Positions 10,514 to 22,766 of a DNA stretch of 64,000 nucleotides are shown here, piece after piece. How positions within the stretch are numbered: position 1 is the stretch's first letter; every line of letters starts with the position of its first letter. The notes beneath the pieces are model-generated. The model was not told the DNA's origin and searched no databases. It saw nothing but the letters and a program-made list of their open reading frames with translations. Both the position numbers and the translations under genes were made by a program. Location of the stretch: contig NZ_AP023287.1 in NCBI RefSeq assembly GCF_014218295.1, positions 4,898,001-4,962,000 of the forward strand. Reading direction: 5' to 3'. The DNA is from Mycolicibacterium litorale. GTDB taxonomy: Bacteria > Actinomycetota > Actinomycetes > Mycobacteriales > Mycobacteriaceae.

Positions 10514-11758
10514 ATGCGCAGCCCGATCGACTACGACGCCGTCGCGGCGCTGGCGAACGAACCGCTCGACTGGCGGTTCAAGGCGTTGCCCGCCGAATGG
10601 TGGGGCGCGACACCCGCGCACGTGCGCAGCCGGTCCCCCGAACTGTTCGCCTCGGGGGTGATCGGTCCGGTGTGCGTCCTGCACGCCTCGGCGCTGACGC
10701 ACAATCTCGTCACCATGGCCCGCTGGTGTCGGCGGCGCGGCGTCGAACTCGCCCCGCACGCCAAGACCCACATGTCCCCGCAGCTGCTGGCCCGCCAGTT
10801 CGACGCGGGGGCGACCGCCGTCACCGCGGCGACGGTCAGCCAGGTGCGGGTGCTGCGCGCGTTCGGCGTCCGCGACGTGCTGCTGGCCAACGAGGTCGTC
10901 GACCCGGCGGGCGTCGCCTGGCTGGCCCGCGAACTCGACGCCGATCCGCAGTTCCGCGTGGTGTGCTGGGTGGATTCGGTGCAGGGCGTCGAGATGATGG
11001 CGGCCGCGCTGGCGGGCGCGGAACGGCCGCTGGAGGTCTGCGTGGAGGTCGGGATGCGCGGCGGACGCACGGGCTGCCGGACCACGGCTGAGGTCGACGA
11101 GGTCGCCGGCGCGGTGGCCGCGTCGCCACGGCTGCGGCTGGTCGGCGTCGCCGGATACGAGGCCGCGCTCGGACACGACGTGACGGCCGACGCGCTGGCC
11201 GTCGTGACCGGATACCTGCGGGACGTGCGGGCCGCGGTCGTGCGGCTGGCGGACCTGTTCGAGACCGACGACGTGCTGGTCACCGCGGGCGGCAGCACCT
11301 ACTTCGACCGGGTCGCCGACATGCTGACCGGCGGTTGGCCCGACGGGTTGACGGTGCGCACGGTGCTGCGCAGCGGGTGCTACCTCACCCACGACGACGG
11401 GCTCTACGACCGGACCTCACCGCTGCGCGACGCCGCGGCCGGTGGCCTCGTCCCGGCGATGAGCGTGTGGGCCCAGGTGCTCTCGCGCCCGGAGCCCGGT
11501 CTCGCGCTGGTCGGGATGGGCCGCCGCGACGTGTCGTTCGACCAGGGTCTGCCGGTGGCCGGGTCGCTGCCCGGCAGCCGCGTCACCCGCCTCAACGATC
11601 AGCACGCCTACCTGCAGCTCGGTCGCGGCGACGTGCGGGTCGGCGACTGGCTGCGATTCGGGGTGTCGCACCCGTGCACGACGTTCGACAAGTGGCCGAT
11701 GATCCCGGTGCTCGACGACGACAACCGGGTGGTCGACCTGATCCGGACGTTCTTCTAG
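10514..11758 (+). CDS. PLP-dependent D-threonine aldolase / D-serine dehydratase-like enzyme
   Basis: A 414-residue protein with the alanine-racemase N-terminal TIM-barrel fold. The PLP lysine is probably Lys84 in APHAKTHM. The C-terminal domain has the HPCTTFDKW motif, whose His and Cys bind the zinc needed by D-threonine aldolases and DSD1-type D-serine dehydratases. Likely reaction: cleavage of D-threonine-type beta-hydroxy-D-amino acids, or dehydration of D-serine. Which of the two cannot be told. ATG 10514 is chosen, though an in-frame ATG at 10490 is possible. It stands alone on the plus strand between lysS and coaX, where M. tuberculosis has only a short gene, so it is an insertion relative to that genome. 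It overlaps the coaX stop by four bases. Confidence 0.88.
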   Translation: MRSPIDYDAVAALANEPLDWRFKALPAEWWGATPAHVRSRSPELFASGVIGPVCVLHASALTHNLVTMARWCRRRGVELAPHAKTHMSPQLLARQFDAGATAVTAATVSQVRVLRAFGVRDVLLANEVVDPAGVAWLARELDADPQFRVVCWVDSVQGVEMMAAALAGAERPLEVCVEVGMRGGRTGCRTTAEVDEVAGAVAASPRLRLVGVAGYEAALGHDVTADALAVVTGYLRDVRAAVVRLADLFETDDVLVTAGGSTYFDRVADMLTGGWPDGLTVRTVLRSGCYLTHDDGLYDRTSPLRDAAAGGLVPAMSVWAQVLSRPEPGLALVGMGRRDVSFDQGLPVAGSLPGSRVTRLNDQHAYLQLGRGDVRVGDWLRFGVSHPCTTFDKWPMIPVLDDDNRVVDLIRTFF

Positions 11759-12570
11759 CGGGCGGGTTTGAGGCGGCCGCGCTGGCTGTCGCGGTTGCGT
11801 TCGAACACCAGCCGCAACCCGTCGAGGGTGAGGTGGCGGTCGTAGTGGGCGACCGTGTGCACGTCGGGCAGCACCAGCGGCGCGGTGTGCCCCGTCGCGA
11901 CCACCGCGACGTCGGAACCGGAGAACCCGTCGACGTCTTCGCGGATGCGGTTGACCAGACCGTCGACCAGACCGGCGAAGCCGAACACCGCACCCGACTG
12001 CATGCACTCGACGGTGTTCTTGCCGATCACCGACCGCGGCCGGGTCAGCTCCACCCGGCGCAGCGCCGCCGACCGTGCCGCGGCGGCGTCCGACGACAGC
12101 TGCACACCGGGGGCGATCGCGCCGCCGAGGAACTCACCCTTGGCCGAGACCACGTCGACGCAGATCGACGAGCCGAAGTCGACGACGATGGCCGCGGTGC
12201 CGAACCGGTGGTAGGCCGCCAGGCAGTTGACGATCCGGTCCGCCCCGACCTCCTTGGGGTTGTCGACCAGCAGCGGTATACCCGTGCGGACACCGGGTTC
12301 GATCAGCACGTGCGGGACCGACGGCCAGTACTGGTCGAGCATCATCCGGACCTCGTGCAGCACCGAGGGCACCGTGGACAACCCCGCCGCACCGGTGAGG
12401 CGTTCGGAGTCGTCACCGATCAGGCCGTCGATGGTCAGCGCGAGCTCGTCGGCGGTCGCCTCGGACTCCGTGCGAATCCGCCACTGCTGCACCACTTTCG
12501 CGTGGTCACCGGATCCGGAGATCAGACCGACCGTGGTGTGGGTGTTGCGGACGTCGATGGCGAGCAGCAC
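11755..12570 (-). CDS. coaX: Type III pantothenate kinase CoaX
   Basis: A 271-residue protein (272 in M. tuberculosis Rv3600c). It begins with the ASKHA phosphate loop [15 protein letters not shown] and contains [15 protein letters not shown] and [13 protein letters not shown], both typical of CoaX. It would phosphorylate pantothenate in the first step of CoA synthesis. M. tuberculosis CoaX lacks detectable kinase activity and CoaA does the job there, so activity of this copy is not certain. Start is GTG 12570, four bases past the panD stop, making coaX the last gene of the leftward pantothenate/folate cluster. It ends convergent with the D-threonine aldolase-like gene. Confidence 0.95.
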   Translation of the reverse strand: MLLAIDVRNTHTTVGLISGSGDHAKVVQQWRIRTESEATADELALTIDGLIGDDSERLTGAAGLSTVPSVLHEVRMMLDQYWPSVPHVLIEPGVRTGIPLLVDNPKEVGADRIVNCLAAYHRFGTAAIVVDFGSSICVDVVSAKGEFLGGAIAPGVQLSSDAAAARSAALRRVELTRPRSVIGKNTVECMQSGAVFGFAGLVDGLVNRIREDVDGFSGSDVAVVATGHTAPLVLPDVHTVAHYDRHLTLDGLRLVFERNRDSQRGRLKPAR

Positions 12571-12574
12571 GGCG

Positions 12575-12982
12575 CTACCGCGGTGACATCAGGTCGGAGG
12601 CGGTGTCCGGCACCAGCGCGGCGTCGTCGCCGAGGTGGATCTGCCGGTTGTCGGCGTCGACGAAGACCACGCGCGGCCGGTACGTACGCGCCTCCTGCTC
12701 CGCCACGGTGGCGTAGGCGATGAGGATCACCAGGTCGCCGGGATGGACGAGGTGAGCCGCGGCGCCGTTGATCCCGATCACCCCGCTGCCGCGCTCGCCG
12801 GTGATCGCATACGTCACCAGCCGGTTGCCGTTGTCGACGTCGACGATGGTGACCTGTTCGCCTTCGATCAGGTCGGCGGCGTCCATCAGGTCGGCGTCGA
12901 TCGTCACCGAACCGACGTAGTGCAGATCGGCCCGCGTGACGGTGGCGCGGTGGATCTTCGACTTCAGCATGGTGCGAAACAT
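12575..12982 (-). CDS. panD: Aspartate 1-decarboxylase PanD
   Basis: A 135-residue pyruvoyl enzyme precursor. The self-cleavage site is Gly24-Ser25 in [18 protein letters not shown], producing the beta chain and a pyruvoyl-capped alpha chain. It makes beta-alanine from aspartate for pantothenate. Conserved [21 protein letters not shown] is present. The C-terminal tail differs from M. tuberculosis; that tail is where pyrazinoic-acid-resistance mutations map in M. tuberculosis PanD, so the difference could matter for drug binding. The ATG overlaps the panC stop in an ATGA quartet. Confidence 0.97.
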   Translation of the reverse strand: MFRTMLKSKIHRATVTRADLHYVGSVTIDADLMDAADLIEGEQVTIVDVDNGNRLVTYAITGERGSGVIGINGAAAHLVHPGDLVILIAYATVAEQEARTYRPRVVFVDADNRQIHLGDDAALVPDTASDLMSPR

Positions 12983-13923
12983 CAGTTTCTCCAGGGCAAC
13001 TCGTGATCGGGCGAGGCGACGCGCGGGTGGCCGTCGATGCCGCTCGATGCGCCGATGTCGACCGCGATGTTGTCCAGCAGCCTGGTCCGGCCCAGGCGAG
13101 CGGCGACCAGCAACCGGGCCGCACCTTCGTACGGCGCGGGCCCCAGCATCGGGTCGCGCACCTCCAGATAGTCGATGTCGATCGTCGGGACCTCGTCGAG
13201 CACCGCGCGCGCGGCGTCGAGGGTGGCGGCCGCACCGCCGGACGCGGCGTACATCCCGGCCAGCAGCGCCGCCGACAGTGCGCCCGCGTGTTCCCGCTCG
13301 ACGTCGTCGAGGTAGCGGTTGCGCGAGGACAGCGCGAGCCCGTCCGCCTCACGGACCGTGGGCACGCCGACGATCTGGGTGTCGATGTTCAGGTCGGCGA
13401 CCATCTGCCGGATCAGCACCAGCTGCTGGTAGTCCTTTTCGCCGAAGAAGGCGCGGTCGGGCCGCACGATCTGCAGCAGTTTGCACACGACGGTCAGGAC
13501 GCCTGCGAAATGCCCGGGGCGCGAAGCACCTTCGAGGTCCTCGCCGAGCGGACCGGGATGCACCGACGTGCGGGTACCGTCGGGGTACATGTCGGCGGCC
13601 GACGGTGTGAAGGCGATCTCGACACCCTCGGCGCGCAGCGCCGCCAGGTCGTCGTCGAGGGTGCGCGGATAGGCCTCGAGGTCCTCCCCCGCCCCGAACT
13701 GCAGCGGGTTGACGAAGATCGACACCACCACGACGGCGCCCTGGACCCGTTTGGCCTGACGGATCAGCGTCAGGTGGCCCTCGTGCAACGCACCCATGGT
13801 CGGGACGAGCATGACGCGCCTTCCGGTGCCCCGCAGCGCCCGCGTCACGTCCGCGAGGTCACGCGGTGAGCTGAAGACGTTGAGCTCACCCTTGGTGAAC
13901 TGTGCCGGCCGCCGGGCGATCAC
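12982..13923 (-). CDS. panC: Pantothenate synthetase PanC
   Basis: A 313-residue pantoate-beta-alanine ligase (309 in M. tuberculosis). The nucleotide-binding HIGH-like motif is [10 protein letters not shown] with His47 and His50, and the KMSKS-like loop is [29 protein letters not shown] and [16 protein letters not shown] are also family hallmarks. It joins pantoate and beta-alanine with ATP. Start GTG 13923 overlaps the upstream stop in a GTGA quartet and gives the family length; longer frames upstream run through the preceding gene. Cytosolic homodimer. Confidence 0.97.
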   Translation of the reverse strand: MIARRPAQFTKGELNVFSSPRDLADVTRALRGTGRRVMLVPTMGALHEGHLTLIRQAKRVQGAVVVVSIFVNPLQFGAGEDLEAYPRTLDDDLAALRAEGVEIAFTPSAADMYPDGTRTSVHPGPLGEDLEGASRPGHFAGVLTVVCKLLQIVRPDRAFFGEKDYQQLVLIRQMVADLNIDTQIVGVPTVREADGLALSSRNRYLDDVEREHAGALSAALLAGMYAASGGAAATLDAARAVLDEVPTIDIDYLEVRDPMLGPAPYEGAARLLVAARLGRTRLLDNIAVDIGASSGIDGHPRVASPDHELPWRN

Positions 13924-14861
13924 GACTGCACCGCCAGGGCCGCGAAGACGTCGCCGGACGCGTGCGCCCGCTGTGCGGTGCGCAGTGAGTTGGTCCGATA
14001 TGCCTCGGCCAGTTCGGGATTCACCTCGGCGAGGGCGCGCAGATGCGCACTGAGCGCGGGGGCGTCGCCGCGGGCGACGGGTCCGGTCAGCGCGGCCTGA
14101 CCGCGTTGCAGCGCGTTCTCCAGCGACGCCCTGGCCAGCGGCGCGATCACCCGCTCGGCGATTCCACCCGGTGCGTCCCCGACGAGTTCCTGACCCAAGA
14201 GTTCCTGCCCCCACAGTGCGGACCGCAATGCCTCGACCGCGTCGAGGATCACGGTGGTGACGTGATTACCTGCATGCGCCAGCGCCGCGTGGTACAGCGC
14301 GCGGGCGTCTTCCCTGACCCGGAACGGCTCGCCGCCGATTTCCAGCACCAGCGACTGCGCCACCGCATAGCCGACATCGTCGGCGGCGGTCAGTCCGAAG
14401 CATGCGCCCGACAGCCGGGCGATGTCCTCGTCGGCGCCGGTGAACGTCATGGCCGGGTGGATGGCCAGCGGGATGCAGCCCAGTTCGGCCAGGGGCGCCA
14501 GGATGCCGACGCCGTTGGCGCCGGAGGTGTGGACGACGATCGCGCCGGGCCGCACCGCACCGGTGGCCGCCAGCCCGGAGACCACCGCGGGCAGTTCGGA
14601 GTCGGGGACGGCCAGCAGCAACAGTTCGGCGCGGGCGGCCACGTCGTGGACCGGCAGCACCGCGCTGTCGGGCAACCTGCGCTCGGCGCGCTGACGCGAT
14701 GCCTGCGAGATCGCGCTGCAGGCGACGACGACGTGACCGGCGCGTTCGAGTGCGACGCCCAACGCGGTGCCGACACGGCCGGCCGAGACGATGCCGACGG
14801 ACAGCCGGGCCGGGCGCAGTCCGTCGGGCGGACCCCACGACGGCGCAGGGGGCTGCTCCAT
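13920..14861 (-). CDS. Rossmann-fold plus DUF2520 protein (Rv3603c-like)
   Basis: A 313-residue protein with an N-terminal NAD(P)-binding Rossmann domain ([20 protein letters not shown], residues about 21-40) and a C-terminal all-helical DUF2520 domain (from about residue 150, [25 protein letters not shown]). The fold plan resembles 6-phosphogluconate-dehydrogenase-like reductases such as ketopantoate or pyrroline reductases. It is fixed between the pan genes and the membrane genes in mycobacteria and overlaps panC by four bases, so a redox step tied to pantothenate or folate is a fair guess. No substrate is established. Start ATG 14861. Confidence 0.88.
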   Translation of the reverse strand: MEQPPAPSWGPPDGLRPARLSVGIVSAGRVGTALGVALERAGHVVVACSAISQASRQRAERRLPDSAVLPVHDVAARAELLLLAVPDSELPAVVSGLAATGAVRPGAIVVHTSGANGVGILAPLAELGCIPLAIHPAMTFTGADEDIARLSGACFGLTAADDVGYAVAQSLVLEIGGEPFRVREDARALYHAALAHAGNHVTTVILDAVEALRSALWGQELLGQELVGDAPGGIAERVIAPLARASLENALQRGQAALTGPVARGDAPALSAHLRALAEVNPELAEAYRTNSLRTAQRAHASGDVFAALAVQS

Positions 14862-14944
14862 TGCAGACGACCTCGCAAATCTCGAGTTCTCACTACGTTC
14901 CGGTCCTGCGCGTGCGGGTACCGGACGGTCGCTAGCAGATTAGC

Positions 14945-16288
14945 TCACGGTTCGCGGCGTCGACGACCGCCGCCTGCGGTGGGGTTGGCCTGCAGCCGCG
15001 CCAACAGGTCGGCGACGGACTGGCCGCCGGTGTCCTCGACGCTGCGGCGCCGCCGGGCCCGCGCCTCTTCGGCGGTCTCCTCCGGCGCGGCGGGCGGCGG
15101 TTCGGGTGCCGGCGCCGGGACCGGTTCGGCGGTGTCGGCCGGGGCGGAGTGCTTACCGCGGCGCGGTTCCGGCTCGGGTGTCACGGCAGGTTCGGGGGCC
15201 GGTTCCTGGGCCCGGCGGCGCCCGACGTACTCCTGCGGCGCCTCCTGCTCTTGGACCGGCGCCTCCTCCTCCTGGACCGGAGCCGCCCAGTGGCTGCCCG
15301 GTGCCCCGGCAGGAATCCACTGCCCCTCGGCCGGGGCGGGCTGCCAGCCGCCGGACGCCGCGGGCTGCGGCTCGGCGGGCTCGGGCTGGGCGAGCGGAGA
15401 AGCCGGGGCGGGTTCCGGACGCTCGGGTTCGGGCGCCGGACGCTGCCAGGACGTCGGCACCGGCTGCGGCGCGATCCCGGGATCGGTGTCGGGCTCGTGG
15501 TCGGGAGCCGGCGCGGGCGGGGGTGGCGGTGCGGCCTGCACGGGCGCGGACGGCTCCTCGTCGCGGCGCCGTCTGCCGCCGCGCTCCTGCGGTTGCGGCT
15601 CGGGTTCGGAGGCACGCCGGTGCGCACCGCCGAAGCCGGGCGGGGGTGACCATTCCGGTTCGGGCGGTTGGGGTTCGGCCGGCACGTCGATGATCGGGCT
15701 TTCCTCGGTGCGCGACTCGCTGTGGTCGACGTCGTCTGCGCGCAGCATCTCGTCGAGCCTGCTGCTGCTGACCCGGCCCGTGGTCTCGTTGTCCGGCGCC
15801 CAGTCGCGGTAGGCGCGCACGGTGGTGCGGTCGTGTTCGATCGCCGGTCGGTGCGCGAGATCGGTGTCGAAGAGAATCTCGAGGTTGGTGCGCAGCGCGG
15901 CGAGTTCGGCGCGCAGTGCGGCCACCTCGTCGGCGGCCTGCGCCTGCAGTTCGGAGGCCAGTTCACGGCGCAGCTGCGATTCGACGGTCAGCTCGTACTC
16001 GCGGCGCGCCGAGATCTCCCGGTCGAGCTGGAGGTCGTAGACGAGTTTGAGATCGCGCGCCTTGGCCTGGTCGTGGTCGCTTTGCCGGCGGTAGATCACC
16101 GAGACGAACGCCGCGGCCACCGCCGCCCACAACGCCAGGATGACGGCCAGTTTGAGGAGCTCCACCCGGTTGGTGAACACCAGCGCGGAACTTGCCAGGA
16201 TCGCCAGCACCAGCAACACTGTCAGCAGCATCCAGCCCGGCCTGCGATTGCCGCGCCGGGTGCGCGGTCCGCGGGGCAGGACAGTCAT
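14945..16288 (-). CDS. Membrane-anchored Pro/Glu/Arg-rich protein (Rv3604c-like, DUF6779)
   Basis: A 447-residue protein. Two adjacent membrane segments lie near the N-terminus (WMLLTVLLVLAILASSALVF and LLKLAVILALWAAVAAAFVS, residues about 20-65). A helical, coiled-coil-prone stretch covers about residues 75-150 (REYELTVESQLRRELASELQ). The remaining 280 residues are a low-complexity Pro/Glu/Ala/Arg tail, probably disordered and cytoplasmic. Start ATG 16288. It is a conserved mycobacterial gene of the fol/pan cluster with no known role; scaffold or division-related functions have been suggested for such tails but nothing in the sequence proves it. Confidence 0.88.
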   Translation of the reverse strand: MTVLPRGPRTRRGNRRPGWMLLTVLLVLAILASSALVFTNRVELLKLAVILALWAAVAAAFVSVIYRRQSDHDQAKARDLKLVYDLQLDREISARREYELTVESQLRRELASELQAQAADEVAALRAELAALRTNLEILFDTDLAHRPAIEHDRTTVRAYRDWAPDNETTGRVSSSRLDEMLRADDVDHSESRTEESPIIDVPAEPQPPEPEWSPPPGFGGAHRRASEPEPQPQERGGRRRRDEEPSAPVQAAPPPPPAPAPDHEPDTDPGIAPQPVPTSWQRPAPEPERPEPAPASPLAQPEPAEPQPAASGGWQPAPAEGQWIPAGAPGSHWAAPVQEEEAPVQEQEAPQEYVGRRRAQEPAPEPAVTPEPEPRRGKHSAPADTAEPVPAPAPEPPPAAPEETAEEARARRRRSVEDTGGQSVADLLARLQANPTAGGGRRRREP

Positions 16289-16364
16289 GGGCCGACTGTA
16301 CCCGCCACAGGTCATCAAGCGTGTCGACCCGCTCGGCGATTCGACCGCGGGGCCGTCGGAGCGG

Positions 16365-16844
16365 TCAGTCCGTCGCCGCGTCGGGGTCCTCTGGCGGTCC
16401 CGGAGGCGACTTGCAGCAATGCTGGAGCCACAGTCCGGCAATCATCAGCGCGAGCGCGCTGACCGCGGCGACCACCACGCCGGCGGTGTCCTCGCCGGCC
16501 GCCCGCAACGCTCCGCGCTGCGGCAGCAGCTGCAACAGGATGCCCGCCCACCAGCCGGCCACCAACGCTCCCACCCACGCCGACGCCTTGGCGATCACCA
16601 CCGACCGGGCCACCGCCAGGGGATGCAGCCGGCCCGGACCGTCCCCGATCTCACCGTCGCGGATCTTGGCGCGGACGTTGACACCCCACGCCGCGATCGC
16701 GACGGCGACGCCGAGCAGCGACAGCCCCGTCCACAGGGTGATCGGCGGGAAGAGCCGCGGGTAGGCGAACAGCGCGGCGAGGTATCCGACGATGCCCGCC
16801 AGCAGCACCGCGCCGGCCAGGTCGCGTTTCCGGGTCGGGCCCAT
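16365..16844 (-). CDS. Four-helix membrane protein, DUF3180 (Rv3605c-like)
   Basis: A 159-residue protein with four hydrophobic segments: LAGAVLLAGIVGYLAALFAY, ITLWTGLSLLGVAVAIAAWG, SVVIAKASAWVGALVAGWWA and VVVAAVSALALMIAGLWLQ. It ends in an acidic Pro-rich tail. This matches the DUF3180 family found next to folK across actinobacteria. Function is unknown; the tight coupling (ATG overlaps the folK stop in ATGA) suggests co-expression with folate synthesis genes rather than a shared reaction. Confidence 0.9.
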   Translation of the reverse strand: MGPTRKRDLAGAVLLAGIVGYLAALFAYPRLFPPITLWTGLSLLGVAVAIAAWGVNVRAKIRDGEIGDGPGRLHPLAVARSVVIAKASAWVGALVAGWWAGILLQLLPQRGALRAAGEDTAGVVVAAVSALALMIAGLWLQHCCKSPPGPPEDPDAATD

Positions 16845-17374
16845 CAGTCGGCCGCGGGCTCCGTGTGCAGCGTCAGGTCGGTGAGCCGCACCCCCGAGCG
16901 CTCGGCGGGATCGAGGTCCTCGAGCCACAGCGAGATGGGACGGGTCGTGTCGGCCACGGTCAGCGTCGCGGCGGGGTCGGCGACCAGCCATGGCATCAGC
17001 ACGAACGCCCGCAGATGGGCGTACGGATGCGGCAGGGTGAGTTCCGCGGTCGCCGATCGCACCTCGGTGTCCCCGTCGTGGCAGGTCACGATGTCGACGT
17101 CGAGGGTGCGCGGACCCCAGCGCTGGCCGCGGACCCGGTCGGCGGCCTGTTCGAGCTCCTGCCCCCAGCGCAGCCAGTCGTGGCAGTCGCGATCCGGATC
17201 GTCGGCGATGAGCACCGCGTTGAGGAACGGGCCCTGTTCGACGCCGCCCCACGCATCGGTCTCGTAGATCGGCGACACCGCCCGTACCGAGTCACCGAGG
17301 GCGTCGACCACCGACTGCAACCGGGTCAGGCGGTCCCCCACGTTCGACCCGATCGACAGCACGACTCGTGTCAT
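16844..17374 (-). CDS. folK: HPPK, 2-amino-4-hydroxy-6-hydroxymethyldihydropteridine pyrophosphokinase
   Basis: A 176-residue HPPK. It starts [17 protein letters not shown] and has the family signature [12 protein letters not shown] in mid-protein, with [16 protein letters not shown] after it. It transfers pyrophosphate from ATP to 6-hydroxymethyl-dihydropterin, the step between FolB and FolP. The start ATG 17374 overlaps the folB stop by four bases. Confidence 0.97.
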   Translation of the reverse strand: MTRVVLSIGSNVGDRLTRLQSVVDALGDSVRAVSPIYETDAWGGVEQGPFLNAVLIADDPDRDCHDWLRWGQELEQAADRVRGQRWGPRTLDVDIVTCHDGDTEVRSATAELTLPHPYAHLRAFVLMPWLVADPAATLTVADTTRPISLWLEDLDPAERSGVRLTDLTLHTEPAAD

Positions 17375-17754
17375 GTGCGCTCCTGCTTCTCCCGTGCGCG
17401 GGTCCGGTGCGCCACCACTGCGACATCAGAGAAGCTCAGCGGGATCGGCGCTTCCGGCTTGTGGACGACCACCTCGACGGCGTCGATGCGGTCGTCGGTC
17501 ATCACGTCGTCGGCGATCTCCGCCGCCACGGTCTCGATCAGATCGCGGGGCGGCCCGGCCACGATGTCGTGGGCGCGCTGCGCGAGTCCGCCGTAGTCGA
17601 CGGTGTGGGCAAGGTCGTCGCTGGCGGCCGCCGCGGTGAGGTCGAGCCACACCGTCAGGTCGATCACGAAGTCCTGTCCGTCGCGGCGCTCGTGGTCGAA
17701 GACGCCGTGGTGGCCGCGAACCGTCAACCCGCGCAATTCGATTCGGTCAGACAC
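17371..17754 (-). CDS. folB: Dihydroneopterin aldolase
   Basis: A 127-residue FolB (folX/folB, Rv3607c). Characteristic [20 protein letters not shown] at the N-terminus, VDYGGLAQ in the middle and [19 protein letters not shown] near the end, with the catalytic Lys in HKPEAP. It converts 7,8-dihydroneopterin to 6-hydroxymethyl-dihydropterin and glycolaldehyde. The start at ATG 17754 lies inside the folP1 3' end (8-base overlap). Confidence 0.97.
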   Translation of the reverse strand: MSDRIELRGLTVRGHHGVFDHERRDGQDFVIDLTVWLDLTAAAASDDLAHTVDYGGLAQRAHDIVAGPPRDLIETVAAEIADDVMTDDRIDAVEVVVHKPEAPIPLSFSDVAVVAHRTRAREKQERT

Positions 17755-18577
17755 CGCCGCCGCCTTCCCACGCCTCCACCACTTTGAGTGCGTCGACCGA
17801 GGCGCGCACGTCGTGCACCCGCACCCCCCAGGCTCCGTGCTGGGCGGCCAGCGCCGAGATCACCGCCGTCGCGGTCTCCCGGCCGTCGGGGGGACGCGGC
17901 GCGCCGTAGGCGTCGGCGAGCAGCGAACCGAGGAACCGTTTGCGCGACGCCCCGACCAGCACCGGAATCTCCGTGGCCACCAGTTCGGGCAGCGCGTGCA
18001 GCAGCGCCCAGTTGTGTTGTCCCGTCTTGGCGAATCCGAGGCCCGGGTCGATGATCAGGTTCAGCGGGTCCACGCCTGCGGCCACGGCGGCGTCCACCGC
18101 GGACAGCAGTTCGGCGCGCACCTCGGTGACGACGTCGTCGTAGACCGGCACCCGATGGGGGTGGTCGGCGTCGACCGAGCGCCAGTGCATGAGGATCCAC
18201 GGCACCCCGGCGTCGGCGACCACCCGCGCCATGTCGGGGTCGGCGCGGCCGCCGGACACGTCGTTGACGATCGCGGCGCCGTGTTCGAGGGCGGCGCCGG
18301 CCACCCGGGCGCGCATCGTGTCGATGCTCACCGTGATACCCGCCGCGGCCAGCGCTTCGACGACCGGGATGACCCGGGCCGTCTCGACATCCGGGTCGAC
18401 GCGGGTGGCGCCGGGTCGGGTCGACTCGCCGCCGACGTCGATGATCGCCGCACCCTCGGCCGCCAGTGCCACCCCGTGCGCCACGGCGCGGCCCGCGTCG
18501 AGGAACAATCCTCCGTCGGAGAACGAGTCGTCGGTGACGTTGACGACCCCCATCACCTGCACCCCTGCGGCGCTCAC
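17747..18577 (-). CDS. folP1: Dihydropteroate synthase
   Basis: A 276-residue DHPS (280 in M. tuberculosis FolP1). Family landmarks: [53 protein letters not shown] and GASRKRFLG. It condenses pABA with the pterin pyrophosphate and is the sulfonamide and dapsone target; the SRKRF loop is intact. Start GTG 18577 overlaps the folE stop in a GTGA quartet and gives a protein beginning at the same point as M. tuberculosis FolP1; the longer frame upstream is antisense-like overlap with folE. Confidence 0.97.
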   Translation of the reverse strand: MSAAGVQVMGVVNVTDDSFSDGGLFLDAGRAVAHGVALAAEGAAIIDVGGESTRPGATRVDPDVETARVIPVVEALAAAGITVSIDTMRARVAGAALEHGAAIVNDVSGGRADPDMARVVADAGVPWILMHWRSVDADHPHRVPVYDDVVTEVRAELLSAVDAAVAAGVDPLNLIIDPGLGFAKTGQHNWALLHALPELVATEIPVLVGASRKRFLGSLLADAYGAPRPPDGRETATAVISALAAQHGAWGVRVHDVRASVDALKVVEAWEGGGGV

Positions 18578-19179
18578 TTCCGCAGGATCAGATCCAGCGC
18601 CTCGGCGCGCGAAGCCTTGTCGGTCTTGAACTGGCCGCGGACCGCGGAGGTGGTGGTGGTGGCGCCGGGTTTGCGGATGCCGCGCATCGCCATGCACAGG
18701 TGCTCGGCTTCGATCACCACGATCACCCCGCGGGGGTCGAGCTTGCGCATCAGGGCGTCGGCGACCTGGGCCGTCAGCCGCTCCTGGACCTGCGGCCGCT
18801 TCGCGTACAGGTCGACGACGCGGGCGAGCTTGGACAGCCCGGTCACCCGTCCGTCGACGCCCGGGATGTAGCCGACGTGGGCGACGCCGTGGAAGGCCAC
18901 CAGGTGGTGCTCACACGTGGAGTACATCGGGATGTCCTTGACCAGCACCATCTCGTCGTGCTGTTCGTCGAACGTGGTGTTCAGGACGTCGTCCGGGTCG
19001 GTGTAGAGCCCCGCGAACATCTCCCGGTACGCCCGCGCCACCCGCGCCGGGGTGTCGATCAGACCGTGCCGGTCCGGATCCTCCCCGACGGCGATGAGCA
19101 GTTCGCGAACCGCCGCCTCCGCACGCGGCTGGTCGAAATCAGCGCTTCTGACCGTGGCCGAATCGTACGACCGCGTCAT
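18574..19179 (-). CDS. folE: GTP cyclohydrolase I
   Basis: A 201-residue FolE. Zinc ligands sit in [12 protein letters not shown] (Cys, His) and HLCMAMRG (Cys). [12 protein letters not shown] is the C-terminal signature. It converts GTP to dihydroneopterin triphosphate, the first folate step. A strong ribosome-binding site (AAGGAGG) precedes ATG 19179, 21 bases past the ftsH stop, so folE keeps its own initiation while sharing transcription with ftsH. No folate riboswitch was seen in the gap. Confidence 0.98.
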   Translation of the reverse strand: MTRSYDSATVRSADFDQPRAEAAVRELLIAVGEDPDRHGLIDTPARVARAYREMFAGLYTDPDDVLNTTFDEQHDEMVLVKDIPMYSTCEHHLVAFHGVAHVGYIPGVDGRVTGLSKLARVVDLYAKRPQVQERLTAQVADALMRKLDPRGVIVVIEAEHLCMAMRGIRKPGATTTTSAVRGQFKTDKASRAEALDLILRK

Positions 19180-19200
19180 CGAGGCCTCCTTGTGAAATTG

Positions 19201-21522
<2,322 letters not shown>

Positions 21523-21836
21523 CTTCTCCTAGACCCGCAGAACTGCCTGCCGGGCCACGTCCTTCCGATACGTGCAGCTGGGATTAGTTCAGGCTACCGC
21601 TAGACCAACGTTCGGTTGTTCCCGACGGCCTGCCGGAGGGAACCGTCGATGAAGTCCGACGGCCCGCCGGAGGGAACCGTCGATGAAGTCCGACGGCCTG
21701 CCGGAGGGAACCGTCGATGAAGTCCGACGGCCTGCCGGAGGGAACCGTCGATGAAGTCCGACTGGGAACCTTCGAACTGGACACGGCCGTGTCCAAACTA
21801 CTTCCTCGGCGTGGCCGAGTGTGCTTGGGTGAGACC
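21523..21836. other. 314-base intergenic region between divergent ftsH and ephA
   Basis: This gap should hold both promoters. Its centre is the four-copy 34-bp tandem repeat listed separately. Frames through the repeat are open on both strands only because 34-bp copies shift frame; none looks like a real protein. The rightmost 75 bases before the ephA GTG are non-repetitive. No promoter boxes were identified with confidence. Confidence 0.65.
21623..21758. repeat. 34-bp tandem repeat, four copies (VNTR-like)
   Basis: Four head-to-tail 34-base units begin at 21623, 21657, 21691 and 21725. The second differs at one base (GGCCCGCC for GGCCTGCC); the others are identical as far as I can read. Each unit contains GACGG ... 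CCGTC arms that could fold into an imperfect hairpin. The array sits in the ftsH-ephA divergent promoter region and recalls mycobacterial interspersed repeats used for strain typing. There are no spacers, so it is not CRISPR. Confidence 0.93.
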
Positions 21837-22766
21837 GTGATCACCCCGACCGAACGGTTAGTGGACACCAATGGCGTGCGCCTGCGTGTCACGGAGGCCG
21901 GCGAACGCGGTGCGCCCGTCGTCGTGCTGGCCCACGGTTTCCCCGAACTCGCCTACTCGTGGCGCCACCAGATCCCGGTACTCGCCGACGCCGGCTACCA
22001 CGTCATCGCCCCGGACCAGCGCGGCTACGGCGACTCGTCGCACCCGGAGGCGGTCGACGACTACGACATCGTTGCGCTTACCGGGGACGTCGCCGGCCTG
22101 CTCGACGACGTCGGCGCGCAGCGCGCGGTGGTCGTCGGACACGACTGGGGGTCGCCGGTCGTCACCAACTTCGCGCTTCTGCACCCCGACCGGGTGGCCG
22201 GGCTGGTGAACCTGAGCGTGCCGCCGGTGCCGCGGTCCTCCGAGCGGCCCACCGACATCTGGCGCAAGACCTTCGGCGACCATTTCTTCTACATCCTCTA
22301 CTTCCAGGAACCGGGGGTCGCGGACGCCGACCTCGGCCGCGATCCGCGGGCGTCGCTGCAGCGCATGCTGGCGCTCGAGGGCTTCACCGCCCCGGCGAGC
22401 GAGCTCGCCGACAAGCCGCTGCCCCCGCTGCCGGAGTGGATGAGCCAGGAGGAGTTCGACCACTACGCCGACGTGTTCACCCGCACCGGGTTCACCGGCG
22501 GGCTGAACTGGTACCGCAACTTCGACCGCAACTGGGAGCTGACCGCGAGCACCCCGGCCGCGACCGTCACGGTGCCGACGTTGTTCATCGCCGGCAGCGC
22601 CGACCCGGTGCTGAGCTTCACCCCGCGGCACCGGGTCACCGATCTGGTCACCGGCGACTATCGCGAGGTGCTGCTCGACGGCGCCGGCCACTGGCTGCAG
22701 CAGGAACGCCCCGACGAGGTGAATGCCCTGCTGCTCGAGTACCTGTCCGGATTGGAGCTCGCATGA
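21837..22766 (+). CDS. ephA: Epoxide hydrolase EphA
   Basis: A 309-residue alpha/beta hydrolase matching EphA (Rv3617). Oxyanion motif AHGFPELAYSWRHQ near residue 30, nucleophile Asp in VVGHDWGSPVV near residue 100, lid tyrosines in YILYFQEPG and WYRNFDRNW, and catalytic His in DGAGHWLQQERP near residue 285. It opens epoxides to diols; physiological substrates may be lipid epoxides. I choose GTG 21837 because the homologous region begins just there; an upstream ATG at 21717 would start inside the tandem repeat and adds residues unlike the family. The stop overlaps the next ATG by four bases. Confidence 0.93.
   Translation: MITPTERLVDTNGVRLRVTEAGERGAPVVVLAHGFPELAYSWRHQIPVLADAGYHVIAPDQRGYGDSSHPEAVDDYDIVALTGDVAGLLDDVGAQRAVVVGHDWGSPVVTNFALLHPDRVAGLVNLSVPPVPRSSERPTDIWRKTFGDHFFYILYFQEPGVADADLGRDPRASLQRMLALEGFTAPASELADKPLPPLPEWMSQEEFDHYADVFTRTGFTGGLNWYRNFDRNWELTASTPAATVTVPTLFIAGSADPVLSFTPRHRVTDLVTGDYREVLLDGAGHWLQQERPDEVNALLLEYLSGLELA

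Noticed and set aside
19180..19200. Tetrahydrofolate riboswitch before folE
   Set aside because: The gap is only 21 bases and contains just the ribosome-binding site.
21623..21758. CRISPR array
   Set aside because: Copies are directly adjacent without spacers and there are no cas genes.
21584..21892. Minus-strand 102-codon frame through the tandem repeat
   Set aside because: Produced by the 34-bp repeat; repeated Pro/Ser/Arg text with no support.
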